Virus record (IMG/VR): IMGVR_UViG_3300017753_003779
Coordinates: 1 to 41,478 of that record
Source of the DNA: a virus
DNA: 41,478 nt
Strand: one strand, 5' to 3'
Under the pieces are notes generated by a model that ran no database searches, was not told the origin of the DNA, and saw only the letters and a list, made by a program, of their open reading frames with translations. Position 1 is the stretch's first letter; every line of letters begins with the position of its first letter. The translations under genes and the position numbers were made by a program. Shown one piece after another: positions 20,152-28,092 of this stretch.

Positions 20152-20940
20152 TTAATATATATCTATTTCTTTTTGAACTGTATCTACTAAAGTTTGTATT
20201 AATATTACGTGAGGACCCATTGAAACATTTTCAAAATTAGTGGCAGCTGCAACTAAAACTGATATTAGCTCACCTTTTTCGTTATAAACTGCTGAGCCGG
20301 AGCTTCCAAAAGTCGCAGGTACTGTGTAAATGCATTGAAAATTCTCGCAACCGGCAAAAATACCATCAAACATTAAACGTGTGTGAGGGGACGCCATGCC
20401 ATCAGGTGCAGCAACATTGATTACTCTTTCACCTATTAAAGGCATTTCTTTTGCTAGAATTGTTGTTTTAAATTCCTCTCCATTGTATTTTAGTCCTTGT
20501 AGTAGACATAAATCAGCTTCGGAAGTGTATGTTACAACATCAACTAATCTTTTAGATTCACCTATAAATGCTCTAATTTTAATTTCACCCATTACTTTTT
20601 CAATGTTTGATGTTTCGCAAAAGTGGTTTGCTGTTAAAATAAATATATGTGAAGTAGACGACGATAAAATAAGACCAGATGCTGACGCAACAGGAATCAT
20701 TTCAGGTTCTTCATCGCAACTTGATTCTTCATCAGCAATACATAATGAATGGGATTCTTTTATGAGAAAAACAAAGTTTGATAATTTGTCTGTGTGTTCT
20801 TCAACAAAAACTGGTTTAGCTACTTCTACTTCTTTTTGTTTTCCGTAACAACTTAAAAAATGTGTTAAAATTAAAAAACAAAACCCTGTTATAGACAACA
20901 TACATAACCCCCAAATAATATAAGACTTTATTTTTTCCAT
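20152..20940 (-). CDS. Membrane-anchored trypsin-like serine protease
   Basis: 262 residues from the ATG at 20940 (GAGGGTC upstream); an ATG 15 bases earlier lacks a ribosome site. An N-terminal hydrophobic segment (WGLCMLSITGFCFLILTHFL) is a signal anchor or signal peptide. The chymotrypsin-type triad can be placed: His in ILTANHFC, Asp in SEADLCLL, Ser in FGSSGSAVYN (GxSGS). It would work in the periplasm. Third predicted protease within 7.5 kb, beside virion-type genes; possible roles are envelope damage, release or cleavage of host surface proteins. Confidence 0.8.
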   Translation of the reverse strand: MEKIKSYIIWGLCMLSITGFCFLILTHFLSCYGKQKEVEVAKPVFVEEHTDKLSNFVFLIKESHSLCIADEESSCDEEPEMIPVASASGLILSSSTSHIFILTANHFCETSNIEKVMGEIKIRAFIGESKRLVDVVTYTSEADLCLLQGLKYNGEEFKTTILAKEMPLIGERVINVAAPDGMASPHTRLMFDGIFAGCENFQCIYTVPATFGSSGSAVYNEKGELISVLVAAATNFENVSMGPHVILIQTLVDTVQKEIDIY

Positions 20941-20962
20941 AAAATAGACCCTCATATTTTAA

Positions 20963-21002
20963 GTATACGAAAAGTGCAACAAAATATTTTACATGATATA
21001 AT
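20963..21002. promoter_or_regulatory. Divergent promoter region: UvdE (plus) and serine protease (minus)
   Basis: Plus strand: GTGCAAC at 20974-20980, 16 bp, TATAAT at 20997-21002, reading to the UvdE gene. On the minus strand a TATACT (20968-20963) lies just beyond, 23 bases before the protease ATG; its -35 would overlap the plus promoter. Both cannot easily be occupied at once, so the two genes may be alternately expressed. The minus half is less certain. Confidence 0.7.
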
Positions 21003-21026
21003 AATTTATATCCAGGGAGGAAAACA

Positions 21027-21959
21027 ATGACTATTCGCTTAGGTTACGCATGTATCAATATGCACTTACAAAAAAACTACAAAGTTACTACAAATCGAGG
21101 TATGATTAAAAGAACATTCAAAGCCAAAGGTATTAGATATGCTTCTGAATTGGCAGAGCATAATACTAGAAACTTATTACCAATATTAAAATGGAATCGT
21201 CAAAACAACATTGAGGTATTTCGTATATCATCCTGTTTGTTACCTTGGGGTTCAGAATATGAAATAGAAGACTTACCTGATTATCAAAAAATTAAACAAA
21301 ATCTACATCAAGCTGGTGAGTATGCAAAACAAAATAATATACGTTTATCTTTTCATCCTGGACCTTTTAATATTCTTACTAGTCCTAAACCTCGGGTTGT
21401 TGCTAGCTCTGTTACTGACTTAAGAATGCACGGAAAACTAATGGACTTAATGGGCATGCCAAAAAATAGATGGGCAAAAATAAACATTCATATTGGTGCC
21501 ACTTACGGTGATAAAAGATCAGCAATCGACAGGTGGTGTAAAAATTATGATTTATTACCGGATAATGTTAAGTGTCGCATCACACTAGAAAATGACGACA
21601 AAGCATCAATGTATAGCACAAAAGACTTGTATGAGGTATATCAGCGACTAGGTGTTCCTATTGTATTTGACTATCATCATCACAAGTTTTGTACAGGTGG
21701 GCAAACAGAAGAAGAAGCAGTTAAGTTAGCAGCTTCGACATGGGGCAATGTGACGCCTACATGCCATTTTTCTGAGTCAAAAGCATTAAATGAAAATTTA
21801 AATGTTAAACCTCAAGCACATAGTGATTATATTTTAAATAAAGTCAGTGACTATGGACTAGACTTAGATGTTGTATTTGAGGCAAAAGCTAAAGAGCAAG
21901 CGATACTTAAGTACCGTGAAATGTACGGAGATGAAAATTGTCAATTAGCAGCAAAATAA
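21027..21959 (+). CDS. uvdE: UV-damage endonuclease (UvdE/UvsE family)
   Basis: 310 residues, full length for the family. Family landmarks: RLGYACIN at the start, ASELAEHNTRNLLPILKWN, IEVFRISSCLLPWGSE, RLSFHPGPFN, INIHIGATYGDK, ITLENDD, IVFDYHHHKF. The fold is a TIM barrel with metal-binding His, Glu and Asp residues. UvdE nicks DNA 5' to UV photoproducts, starting an alternative excision repair. ATG after CAGGGAGGAAAACA, from a GTGYAAC promoter. A phage exposed to sunlight would gain repair of its incoming genome. Confidence 0.92.
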   Translation: MTIRLGYACINMHLQKNYKVTTNRGMIKRTFKAKGIRYASELAEHNTRNLLPILKWNRQNNIEVFRISSCLLPWGSEYEIEDLPDYQKIKQNLHQAGEYAKQNNIRLSFHPGPFNILTSPKPRVVASSVTDLRMHGKLMDLMGMPKNRWAKINIHIGATYGDKRSAIDRWCKNYDLLPDNVKCRITLENDDKASMYSTKDLYEVYQRLGVPIVFDYHHHKFCTGGQTEEEAVKLAASTWGNVTPTCHFSESKALNENLNVKPQAHSDYILNKVSDYGLDLDVVFEAKAKEQAILKYREMYGDENCQLAAK

Positions 21960-22642
21960 AACAACACCTACCACATAATGAATTGAGTGTTAAGTTGTGG
22001 AAAGAAGATAAGCTAAAACCTGATATTAGAGAACAACTGCTTGAAATATCCGATGCTTTCGTAGACTACCTAGGTATTTCCATAGACGTCATTGACGTGA
22101 CGTTTACAGGGTCATACGCAAACTACAACTACACACCTTATTCAGACATTGACCTGCATATTATTGTCGATCCAAAGTCTATTAATCGTGATGTGGATTT
22201 AGTTGAGGAATTCTTAAAGGCAAAGAAAAAACTATTTAATTTTCGACACGACATTCGTGTATTGAACATTGAAGTGGAGTTATTTGCACAAGATGTAAAT
22301 ATGAAGTCAGTTGAGAGTGGTGTATATTCAATCAAAGATGACAAATGGTTAACAAAACCTAATAAGTTTCGAAAAAGTTTTGACAAGCAAAACGTTTTAA
22401 AGAAAGTAAAATATCTTAGAAGACAAATTAATATGGAAATTGATGAAGCTAAAAATACTAGAAACACTGCTGACCTCGATAAACTTATAAAAAAGATTAA
22501 TAATATGCGCCAGGCTGGACTCGATAAAGGAGGCGAAATGTCTGACGAGAATATTATTTATAAGATACTGCGTAGCGAGGGAGATATACAAAAACTTTAT
22601 GACATGCGCGACAATGTTTTTGATGTTGACTTAAGTTTGTAA
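21938..22642 (+). CDS. Predicted nucleotidyltransferase
   Basis: 234 residues from a TTG at 21938 behind GGAG, overlapping UvdE by 22 bases; later starts would cut the N-terminus. The nucleotidyltransferase signature is FTGSYANYNYTPYSDIDLHI (GSx10-14DxD), with a third carboxylate likely in VLNIEVELF. A helical C-terminal half follows (LRRQINMEIDEAKN). I recognise this type from marine T4-like phages, where the substrate is unknown. Cotranscription with uvdE may indicate a DNA or nucleotide role, but RNA or protein targets are equally possible. Confidence 0.8.
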   Translation: MSISSKIKQHLPHNELSVKLWKEDKLKPDIREQLLEISDAFVDYLGISIDVIDVTFTGSYANYNYTPYSDIDLHIIVDPKSINRDVDLVEEFLKAKKKLFNFRHDIRVLNIEVELFAQDVNMKSVESGVYSIKDDKWLTKPNKFRKSFDKQNVLKKVKYLRRQINMEIDEAKNTRNTADLDKLIKKINNMRQAGLDKGGEMSDENIIYKILRSEGDIQKLYDMRDNVFDVDLSL

Positions 22643-23536
22643 TTACTTCTTCTTTTTCTTTGGGCAAGTTTTACGTTTCTTTACTGTTGCCCATGATTTA
22701 CTTGGGTTTGCTGAATTAACACGTGCATGAGCCCATTGATGTGCTGACATACCTTTTCTAGAACCTGACGATAAGTAAGCAGCTAGTCCTTTTCTAAATT
22801 CTGAATATACAGATCCTCTTGTTAGACATCTTCGATCAGCTTTTTTATCAAGAGACTTTTTAACTGCAGCGGATAATCCACCACCTTTTTTCTTCTTCTT
22901 TTTCTTTTTACGTTTACGCTTTTCGTCTAGATGTTTTTCTAGATCGTTGAGCATTTCGTCTAAAAGTCTTTCTTCAATCATATCATTGATTAGTTCATTA
23001 AGTTCGTTAATTTGTTTTGATTCTGTTATAGCAGTATCAGCACGCTTTATATTCTTATATCCCTTTTTACTTCTCTCTTTCTTTTCCATATTTCTTCTAA
23101 TCCTAGCTGCTGTTGCAACGTCTCCTCGTTGATATGCTCTTCGTGCTCTATCAAGCTGTGAGTCTCTTTTCGAACCTTCTGGAGCTCCATAATTTGGGTC
23201 GTGTTTTACTTGTTTTTTCTTTCTCTTTTTTGACTTCTTTCTTTTTTTCTTTTCTTCTAAATTTACATTATCTAAAGGTTCATTACACATTTCACAGTTT
23301 GTGTCATCACCTTTTGAAACATGGCCACATGCTGGACACTCTTCTCCCTTTTTTTCATCTAAGTCTTTATCTTTAGCTATTTTTCTTAAAACTTTGTCAG
23401 GAAGAAAGTCCATTTTAGTAACTTTAGGATTATTATCTGCGCCTTTTTTGACACTTCTCATTCCATCAGATTTCTTTTTTTCATTTAATTTTTGTAAATC
23501 TTCTAAAATTATCTTAAATATTTTATTGTCGTTCAT
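22643..23536 (-). CDS. Lys-rich leader-bearing protein with zinc ribbon
   Basis: 297 residues. Start MNDNKIFKIILEDLQKLNE resembles the leaders of the virion-type proteins (ILE at 10-12). A zinc ribbon CPACGH-x8-CEMC lies at about 68-83. Several long Lys/Arg runs follow (KKKRKKSKKRKKKQ, KRKRKKKKKKKK). The C-terminal domain (GLAAYLSSGSRKGMSAHQWA, then HARVNSANPSKSW) has the style of a small basic domain seen in phage and giant-virus proteins. Strong DNA or RNA binding is likely; it may be a packaged nucleoid-type protein. It ends one base after the convergent plus-strand gene. Confidence 0.7.
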   Translation of the reverse strand: MNDNKIFKIILEDLQKLNEKKKSDGMRSVKKGADNNPKVTKMDFLPDKVLRKIAKDKDLDEKKGEECPACGHVSKGDDTNCEMCNEPLDNVNLEEKKKRKKSKKRKKKQVKHDPNYGAPEGSKRDSQLDRARRAYQRGDVATAARIRRNMEKKERSKKGYKNIKRADTAITESKQINELNELINDMIEERLLDEMLNDLEKHLDEKRKRKKKKKKKKGGGLSAAVKKSLDKKADRRCLTRGSVYSEFRKGLAAYLSSGSRKGMSAHQWAHARVNSANPSKSWATVKKRKTCPKKKKK

Positions 23537-23608
23537 AACAAATATACCTTTCTTTATTCTCTTTATTAATTATAATTATATAAGATAAAACTAAGTATAG
23601 GAAAAATT

Positions 23609-24787
23609 ATGTCAGTATTTAAGAATCATAAAACAGTTGCTGATCGATCAGCTTCAGATAGAAGAAGGCACAAAGAAAAGATTGAGAGAGCAATTAAAGA
23701 AGGCATACATGATATTGTCGCTGAAGAAAGTATTATTGGTCAAGATGGTAAAAAGAAAATTAAAATACCTGTTAGAGGTATCAAAGAATACCAGTTCATA
23801 TATGGAACGGGTAATGGTACTAAAGGAGTTGGATCAGCACAAGGTCAAGATATACAAAAAGGTCAAGTAGTAAGAAAACCTAATCAGAAAGGTAAAGGTA
23901 AAGGTAAGCCAGATAAACCCGGTAATGAAGCAGGAGAAGAATACTACGATGTCGAGGTTTCATTAGATGAGTTAGCAAAGTACTTGTTTGATGATTTAAA
24001 CCTACCTGAACTTAGTAAGAAACAGAATAACACTGTGACATCTGAGAGGATAAAAAGAAAAGGGTATCGTTCAAAAGGTATTAATGCCAGATTATCAAAG
24101 AAAGAGACGCTTAAAAACAAGATACGAAGAAAAAGTCAATCAATTAAAAATGGAACATTTAATCCAGATGATGAAGAAGCTAGATTTCCTTTTCATGAAG
24201 ATGACTTAAAGTATAAACACATTGAGGTAACTAAAAAACCAATAACTAATGCAGTAATATTTATGATTATGGATGTTTCTGGATCAATGACAAAGCGCAA
24301 AAAATTCTTGGCACGATCTTTTTTCTTTTTGCTTTACCAGTTTATTAGATACAGGTACCAGAACATAGAGTTAGTATTTATATCTCATACAACAGAAGCT
24401 AAAGAAACAAATGAAGATGACTTTTTTAAAAAAGCTTCATCGGGAGGAACACATATCTCATCAGGTTTAGAAAAAGCTGAACAAGTAATACAAGAGAGAT
24501 TTAACCCATCAAGTTGGAATATTTATACTTTTCACTGTTCAGATGGAGAAAATTGGGTCGAAGATAACAAGAAAGCTCTAGATAAAATGAGAAATTTAAT
24601 CAATATAAGTCAACTTGCTGGCTATATTCAGATTAAAGGTTCACAAGAATCAATGTGGGGAGAAGAGATGGCTAAAGTTTTTGAACCTTTAACTTGCGAT
24701 AAATTTAAAATAGTAAGATTGAGAAATAAAAAAGATGTATGGCCCCAGTTTTCTAAACTATTTGGAGGTAAATATGAGCTTATCTGA
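23609..24787 (+). CDS. yeaH: YeaH/YhbH family protein (DUF444, VWA-like)
   Basis: 392 residues, near the family length. N-terminal RSASDRRRHKEKIERAIK and the region FIYGTGNGTKGVGSAQGQ fit DUF444. The C-terminal half is a von Willebrand A-like domain with MIDAS D222-x-S-G-S-M. In bacteria yeaH is partnered with yeaG (prkA). ATG after TATAGGAAAAATT. It overlaps the SpoVR gene by 14 bases, making a tight operon with it and PrkA. Confidence 0.88.
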   Translation: MSVFKNHKTVADRSASDRRRHKEKIERAIKEGIHDIVAEESIIGQDGKKKIKIPVRGIKEYQFIYGTGNGTKGVGSAQGQDIQKGQVVRKPNQKGKGKGKPDKPGNEAGEEYYDVEVSLDELAKYLFDDLNLPELSKKQNNTVTSERIKRKGYRSKGINARLSKKETLKNKIRRKSQSIKNGTFNPDDEEARFPFHEDDLKYKHIEVTKKPITNAVIFMIMDVSGSMTKRKKFLARSFFFLLYQFIRYRYQNIELVFISHTTEAKETNEDDFFKKASSGGTHISSGLEKAEQVIQERFNPSSWNIYTFHCSDGENWVEDNKKALDKMRNLINISQLAGYIQIKGSQESMWGEEMAKVFEPLTCDKFKIVRLRNKKDVWPQFSKLFGGKYELI

Positions 24788-26102
24788 GTATACAACAAAA
24801 GATTTAAAAGAGTGGGATGATAAAATATGTAATATTGCAGAGGGCTATGGTTTAGACTGGCATGAAATTACATATGAAATCTGTGACTATTATGAGATGA
24901 TTGGACATATGTCATATCACGGAATGCCTAGCCACTACAATCATTGGTCTTACGGAAAAACTTTTGAAAGAACACATTTAAACTACAATATGGGACAAAG
25001 TGGTTTACCTTATGAGATGATCATAAATTCAAACCCGTCGATTGCGTATTTAATGCTTCAAAATCCACTTTACTTGCAGATATTAATTATGGCACATTGC
25101 GTAGGACATAGCGATTTCTTTAAAAACAATAGATGCTTTAAAGATACTGATCCTGAACATATCGTTTCTCGAATGAGAAATGCAAAAAAGAGAATACAAG
25201 GTTATATTGAGGATCCTCTAATAGGACAAGAAAAAGTAGAATCCTTTTTGGATAATCTCCACGCGATAAAATACCAGACAAATCGATACGGTGTACCAAG
25301 ACAAACACGTAAAGAAATAAAAGACAGAGAGATTAGAAGATACAATGTATATAAAGAAAAGGGTATTTTATTGGACTATGAAGGATTAGAAAATAGAAGA
25401 TTACTAAAACCTGATCATGATATGCTTTCTTTTTTTACAGAGTATTATCCGGACAAATTTAGAAACTGGCAGTTAGACTTATTAGAAATTGTAAAACAAG
25501 ACAGTTGGTATTTTATGCCACAAATACAGACAAAAATATTAAATGAAGGTTGGGCATCTTTCTGGCATTACAAAATACTTCATGATTTAAAATTACCAGA
25601 TTCAATGCACTTACCGTTTTTAAAAATGCACAATGCAGTCGTCAGGCCACATCTAGGTGGTGTTAACCCATATCATGTAGGTTTTTATATTTTTCAGAAA
25701 ATGGAAAGAGAACACGGTTTAGAAAAGTGTTTTGAAGTAAGAGATAATCACGACGACGTAGCTGCTTTACGAATGTTATTAGACGAAGAAGATTTTAGAG
25801 AATTAAATTTCTTCGCATATGAAAATAAAAAAGATGGCAGTGCGGTTGTTTCTGAAGTAACAGACCATGACGATTGGAAGACAGTTAGGAATGAAATGAT
25901 TAGAAACACCGGTATTAATATGATACCTCACATATACGTCGACAGAGTAGATAGTGACGGTGCATTAGTTCTTAAACACGAACACGATGGAAGAGACTTA
26001 GACTTAGACTATGCAGATAAAGTAATGGACCATATTAGAGAAGTTTGGGACAAAGAAGTTAAACTTTTTACAATTATTGAAGAAGAAGTTTGGGAAATTT
26101 AA
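24774..26102 (+). CDS. spoVR: SpoVR/YcgB family protein
   Basis: 442 residues from the ATG 6 bases after GGAGG; an ATG 39 bases earlier is within yeaH and has no ribosome site. Landmarks: PSHYNHWSYGKTFERT, MGQSGLPYEMIINSNPSIAY, MAHCVGHSDFFKNN, NEGWASFWHY and HLGGVNPYHVGF, all typical of SpoVR. Its biochemical role is unknown, but genetically it belongs with PrkA and YeaH in stationary-phase and sporulation physiology. Having all three partners in order in a phage argues that they work together here. Confidence 0.9.
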   Translation: MSLSEYTTKDLKEWDDKICNIAEGYGLDWHEITYEICDYYEMIGHMSYHGMPSHYNHWSYGKTFERTHLNYNMGQSGLPYEMIINSNPSIAYLMLQNPLYLQILIMAHCVGHSDFFKNNRCFKDTDPEHIVSRMRNAKKRIQGYIEDPLIGQEKVESFLDNLHAIKYQTNRYGVPRQTRKEIKDREIRRYNVYKEKGILLDYEGLENRRLLKPDHDMLSFFTEYYPDKFRNWQLDLLEIVKQDSWYFMPQIQTKILNEGWASFWHYKILHDLKLPDSMHLPFLKMHNAVVRPHLGGVNPYHVGFYIFQKMEREHGLEKCFEVRDNHDDVAALRMLLDEEDFRELNFFAYENKKDGSAVVSEVTDHDDWKTVRNEMIRNTGINMIPHIYVDRVDSDGALVLKHEHDGRDLDLDYADKVMDHIREVWDKEVKLFTIIEEEVWEI

Positions 26103-26157
26103 GTATTTTACACCCAGAACGTATTAATTAATATATGAAACAGGAGAGGTATATCTT

Positions 26158-28092
26158 ATGGCACGCAAAAATGAATTGTTAAAACTCATACAGAATCAAA
26201 GAAACAAAAAAAAGAAGGAAAAATTTGAAGGTACATTTATAGAGTATTTAGAATTAATTAGAGATAATCCAGATAAAATAAAATTAGCGCACAAAAGATT
26301 GTATGAAACAATTTGTAGTCATGGTATCGATACTGTAGATGTCGACTCAGATGTGTATAGAGATATTTTTAATGGTGATAAAATAAGGACATACGATTAC
26401 TTCAAGAAAGAATTCTTTGGAATGGAATCGGTAATTAATAAGTTAATGAGATTTCTTAAGTCAGCTGCACACAAAGGTGAAGAAAGTAGACAAGTTCTTC
26501 TTTTAATGGGCCCAGTAGGCGCCGGAAAATCAGCACTCACAGAACATATTAAAAGCGCGCTTGATGGCCAAAGATACTTTCATCTAGAAGGAGATCCTCA
26601 GAGAGGTGAACCCCTGCAGTTAATTCCTAGATCTTTACGAAATGACATGGAAGATATTTTAGGGGTAACAATAGAGGGTGACTTAAGTCCAGTTGCTAGA
26701 TGGAAGTTATTAAATGAATACGAAGGTAAATACGAGAATTTTAAAGTTGTTGAATCTACTTTTTCTCAGAGGGGTAGGAGAGGAATTGCTGTAGTTCCTC
26801 CTATGGATGCCAATTCACAGGATACTTCTGTATTAATTGGAACTGAGGACATTAGTAAACTAGATCTTTATCCTGAAGATGACCCACGCGTACTCTCCTT
26901 AAACGGTGCGTTTAACGTAGGTAACAGGGGTATTGTTGAGTTTGTTGAAGTGTTTAAAAACGAAATTGAATTTTTACACACTATGCTAACAGCAACACAA
27001 GAAAAACGTGTTCCAACGCCTGGAAAGCATGATATGGTTTTTTTCGACGGAGTAATTCTCGCTCATTGTAACGAAAGTGAATGGAATAGATTTAAATCTG
27101 AACATACTAATGAAGCAATTTTAGATAGGGTTGTTAAGATAAATGTTCCTTATGTGCTAGAGTTAGATCAAGAAATGAAAATATATCAAAAAATGATAAA
27201 AAGGTCAGACTTTAGAAATGCACACATCGCCCCGCATACTTTAAAAGTAGCGTCAATGTTTTCAGTTATGAGCCGGCTCCAACCTTCTAATAAGTGTGAC
27301 ATGTTGACAAAAATGAAGATATACAATGGTGAAGCAATTATTGAAAAGGGAAGAGTTAAAAAGGTTGACATTAGAGACCTTAAAGATGAAGCAAAGCATG
27401 AAGGGATGGAGGGCATATCCACAAGATTTATTATGAAAGCTTTAGATTCAGCACTTTCAGATTCTGACAACGAAATGATCACGCCTATTAATGTAGTAGA
27501 CTCTCTAATTAAACAAGTCAAAGAACAGATAATTGACGAAGACGCGAAGACAAGATATCTTGAAATTCTACAAAAAGTTATTCGCGAAGAATATTTGAGA
27601 ATTCTAGAAACAGAAATAGCAAAAGCATTTATTACTGCTTATGAAGAACAAGCACAATCGTTATTTGATTCTTATTTAGATAATGCTGAGTGTTATACAA
27701 CAAAGACTAGAGTTAAGGATAAAATCACTAGGGAAGAACGCGATCCAGACGAAAAATTTATGAGAACAATAGAAGAAATGATCAGTGTTACAGGATCTGC
27801 TAGAGACGGATTTAGAAACGATGTAACTGCTTATATGTTTTCTAAAATGAGAAAAGGTGAAACAGTAGACTATAAGTCTTATGGGCCACTTAAAGAAGCA
27901 ATTGAACAGTATCTAATTACATCTGTTAAAGATATAGCGCGTATTGTGACACGTTCAAAGTCAAGAGATGATGATCAGAAAAAGAAATACACAGATATGA
28001 TTGGTACTTTAATTGAAGAATATGGTTATAACGAAAGTTCTGCTGAGGAGATATTAACTTATGCAAGTAACAACCTCTGGCGAGATTCATAA
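26158..28092 (+). CDS. prkA: PrkA (YeaG) AAA+ protein, serine kinase or protease
   Basis: 644 residues, full length. Walker A G118-PVGAGKS-125 and the signature segments GEPLQLIPRSLR, NRGIVEFVEVFKNEIEFLH and DGVILAHCNESEW identify PrkA. The C-terminal part, described as kinase-like in the family, is present (GPLKEAIEQYLI, near the end ILTYASNNLW). PrkA was described as a serine kinase and later in Bacillus as an AAA+ ATP-dependent protease. ATG after CAGGAGAGGTATATCTT. Preceded by 55 gene-free bases that may hold a promoter. Confidence 0.93.
   Translation: MARKNELLKLIQNQRNKKKKEKFEGTFIEYLELIRDNPDKIKLAHKRLYETICSHGIDTVDVDSDVYRDIFNGDKIRTYDYFKKEFFGMESVINKLMRFLKSAAHKGEESRQVLLLMGPVGAGKSALTEHIKSALDGQRYFHLEGDPQRGEPLQLIPRSLRNDMEDILGVTIEGDLSPVARWKLLNEYEGKYENFKVVESTFSQRGRRGIAVVPPMDANSQDTSVLIGTEDISKLDLYPEDDPRVLSLNGAFNVGNRGIVEFVEVFKNEIEFLHTMLTATQEKRVPTPGKHDMVFFDGVILAHCNESEWNRFKSEHTNEAILDRVVKINVPYVLELDQEMKIYQKMIKRSDFRNAHIAPHTLKVASMFSVMSRLQPSNKCDMLTKMKIYNGEAIIEKGRVKKVDIRDLKDEAKHEGMEGISTRFIMKALDSALSDSDNEMITPINVVDSLIKQVKEQIIDEDAKTRYLEILQKVIREEYLRILETEIAKAFITAYEEQAQSLFDSYLDNAECYTTKTRVKDKITREERDPDEKFMRTIEEMISVTGSARDGFRNDVTAYMFSKMRKGETVDYKSYGPLKEAIEQYLITSVKDIARIVTRSKSRDDDQKKKYTDMIGTLIEEYGYNESSAEEILTYASNNLWRDS

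Noticed and set aside
24735-24773. Upstream ATG for the SpoVR gene
   Set aside because: It lies within yeaH, has no ribosome site and adds residues not matching the family start; the ATG at 24774 follows GGAGG.
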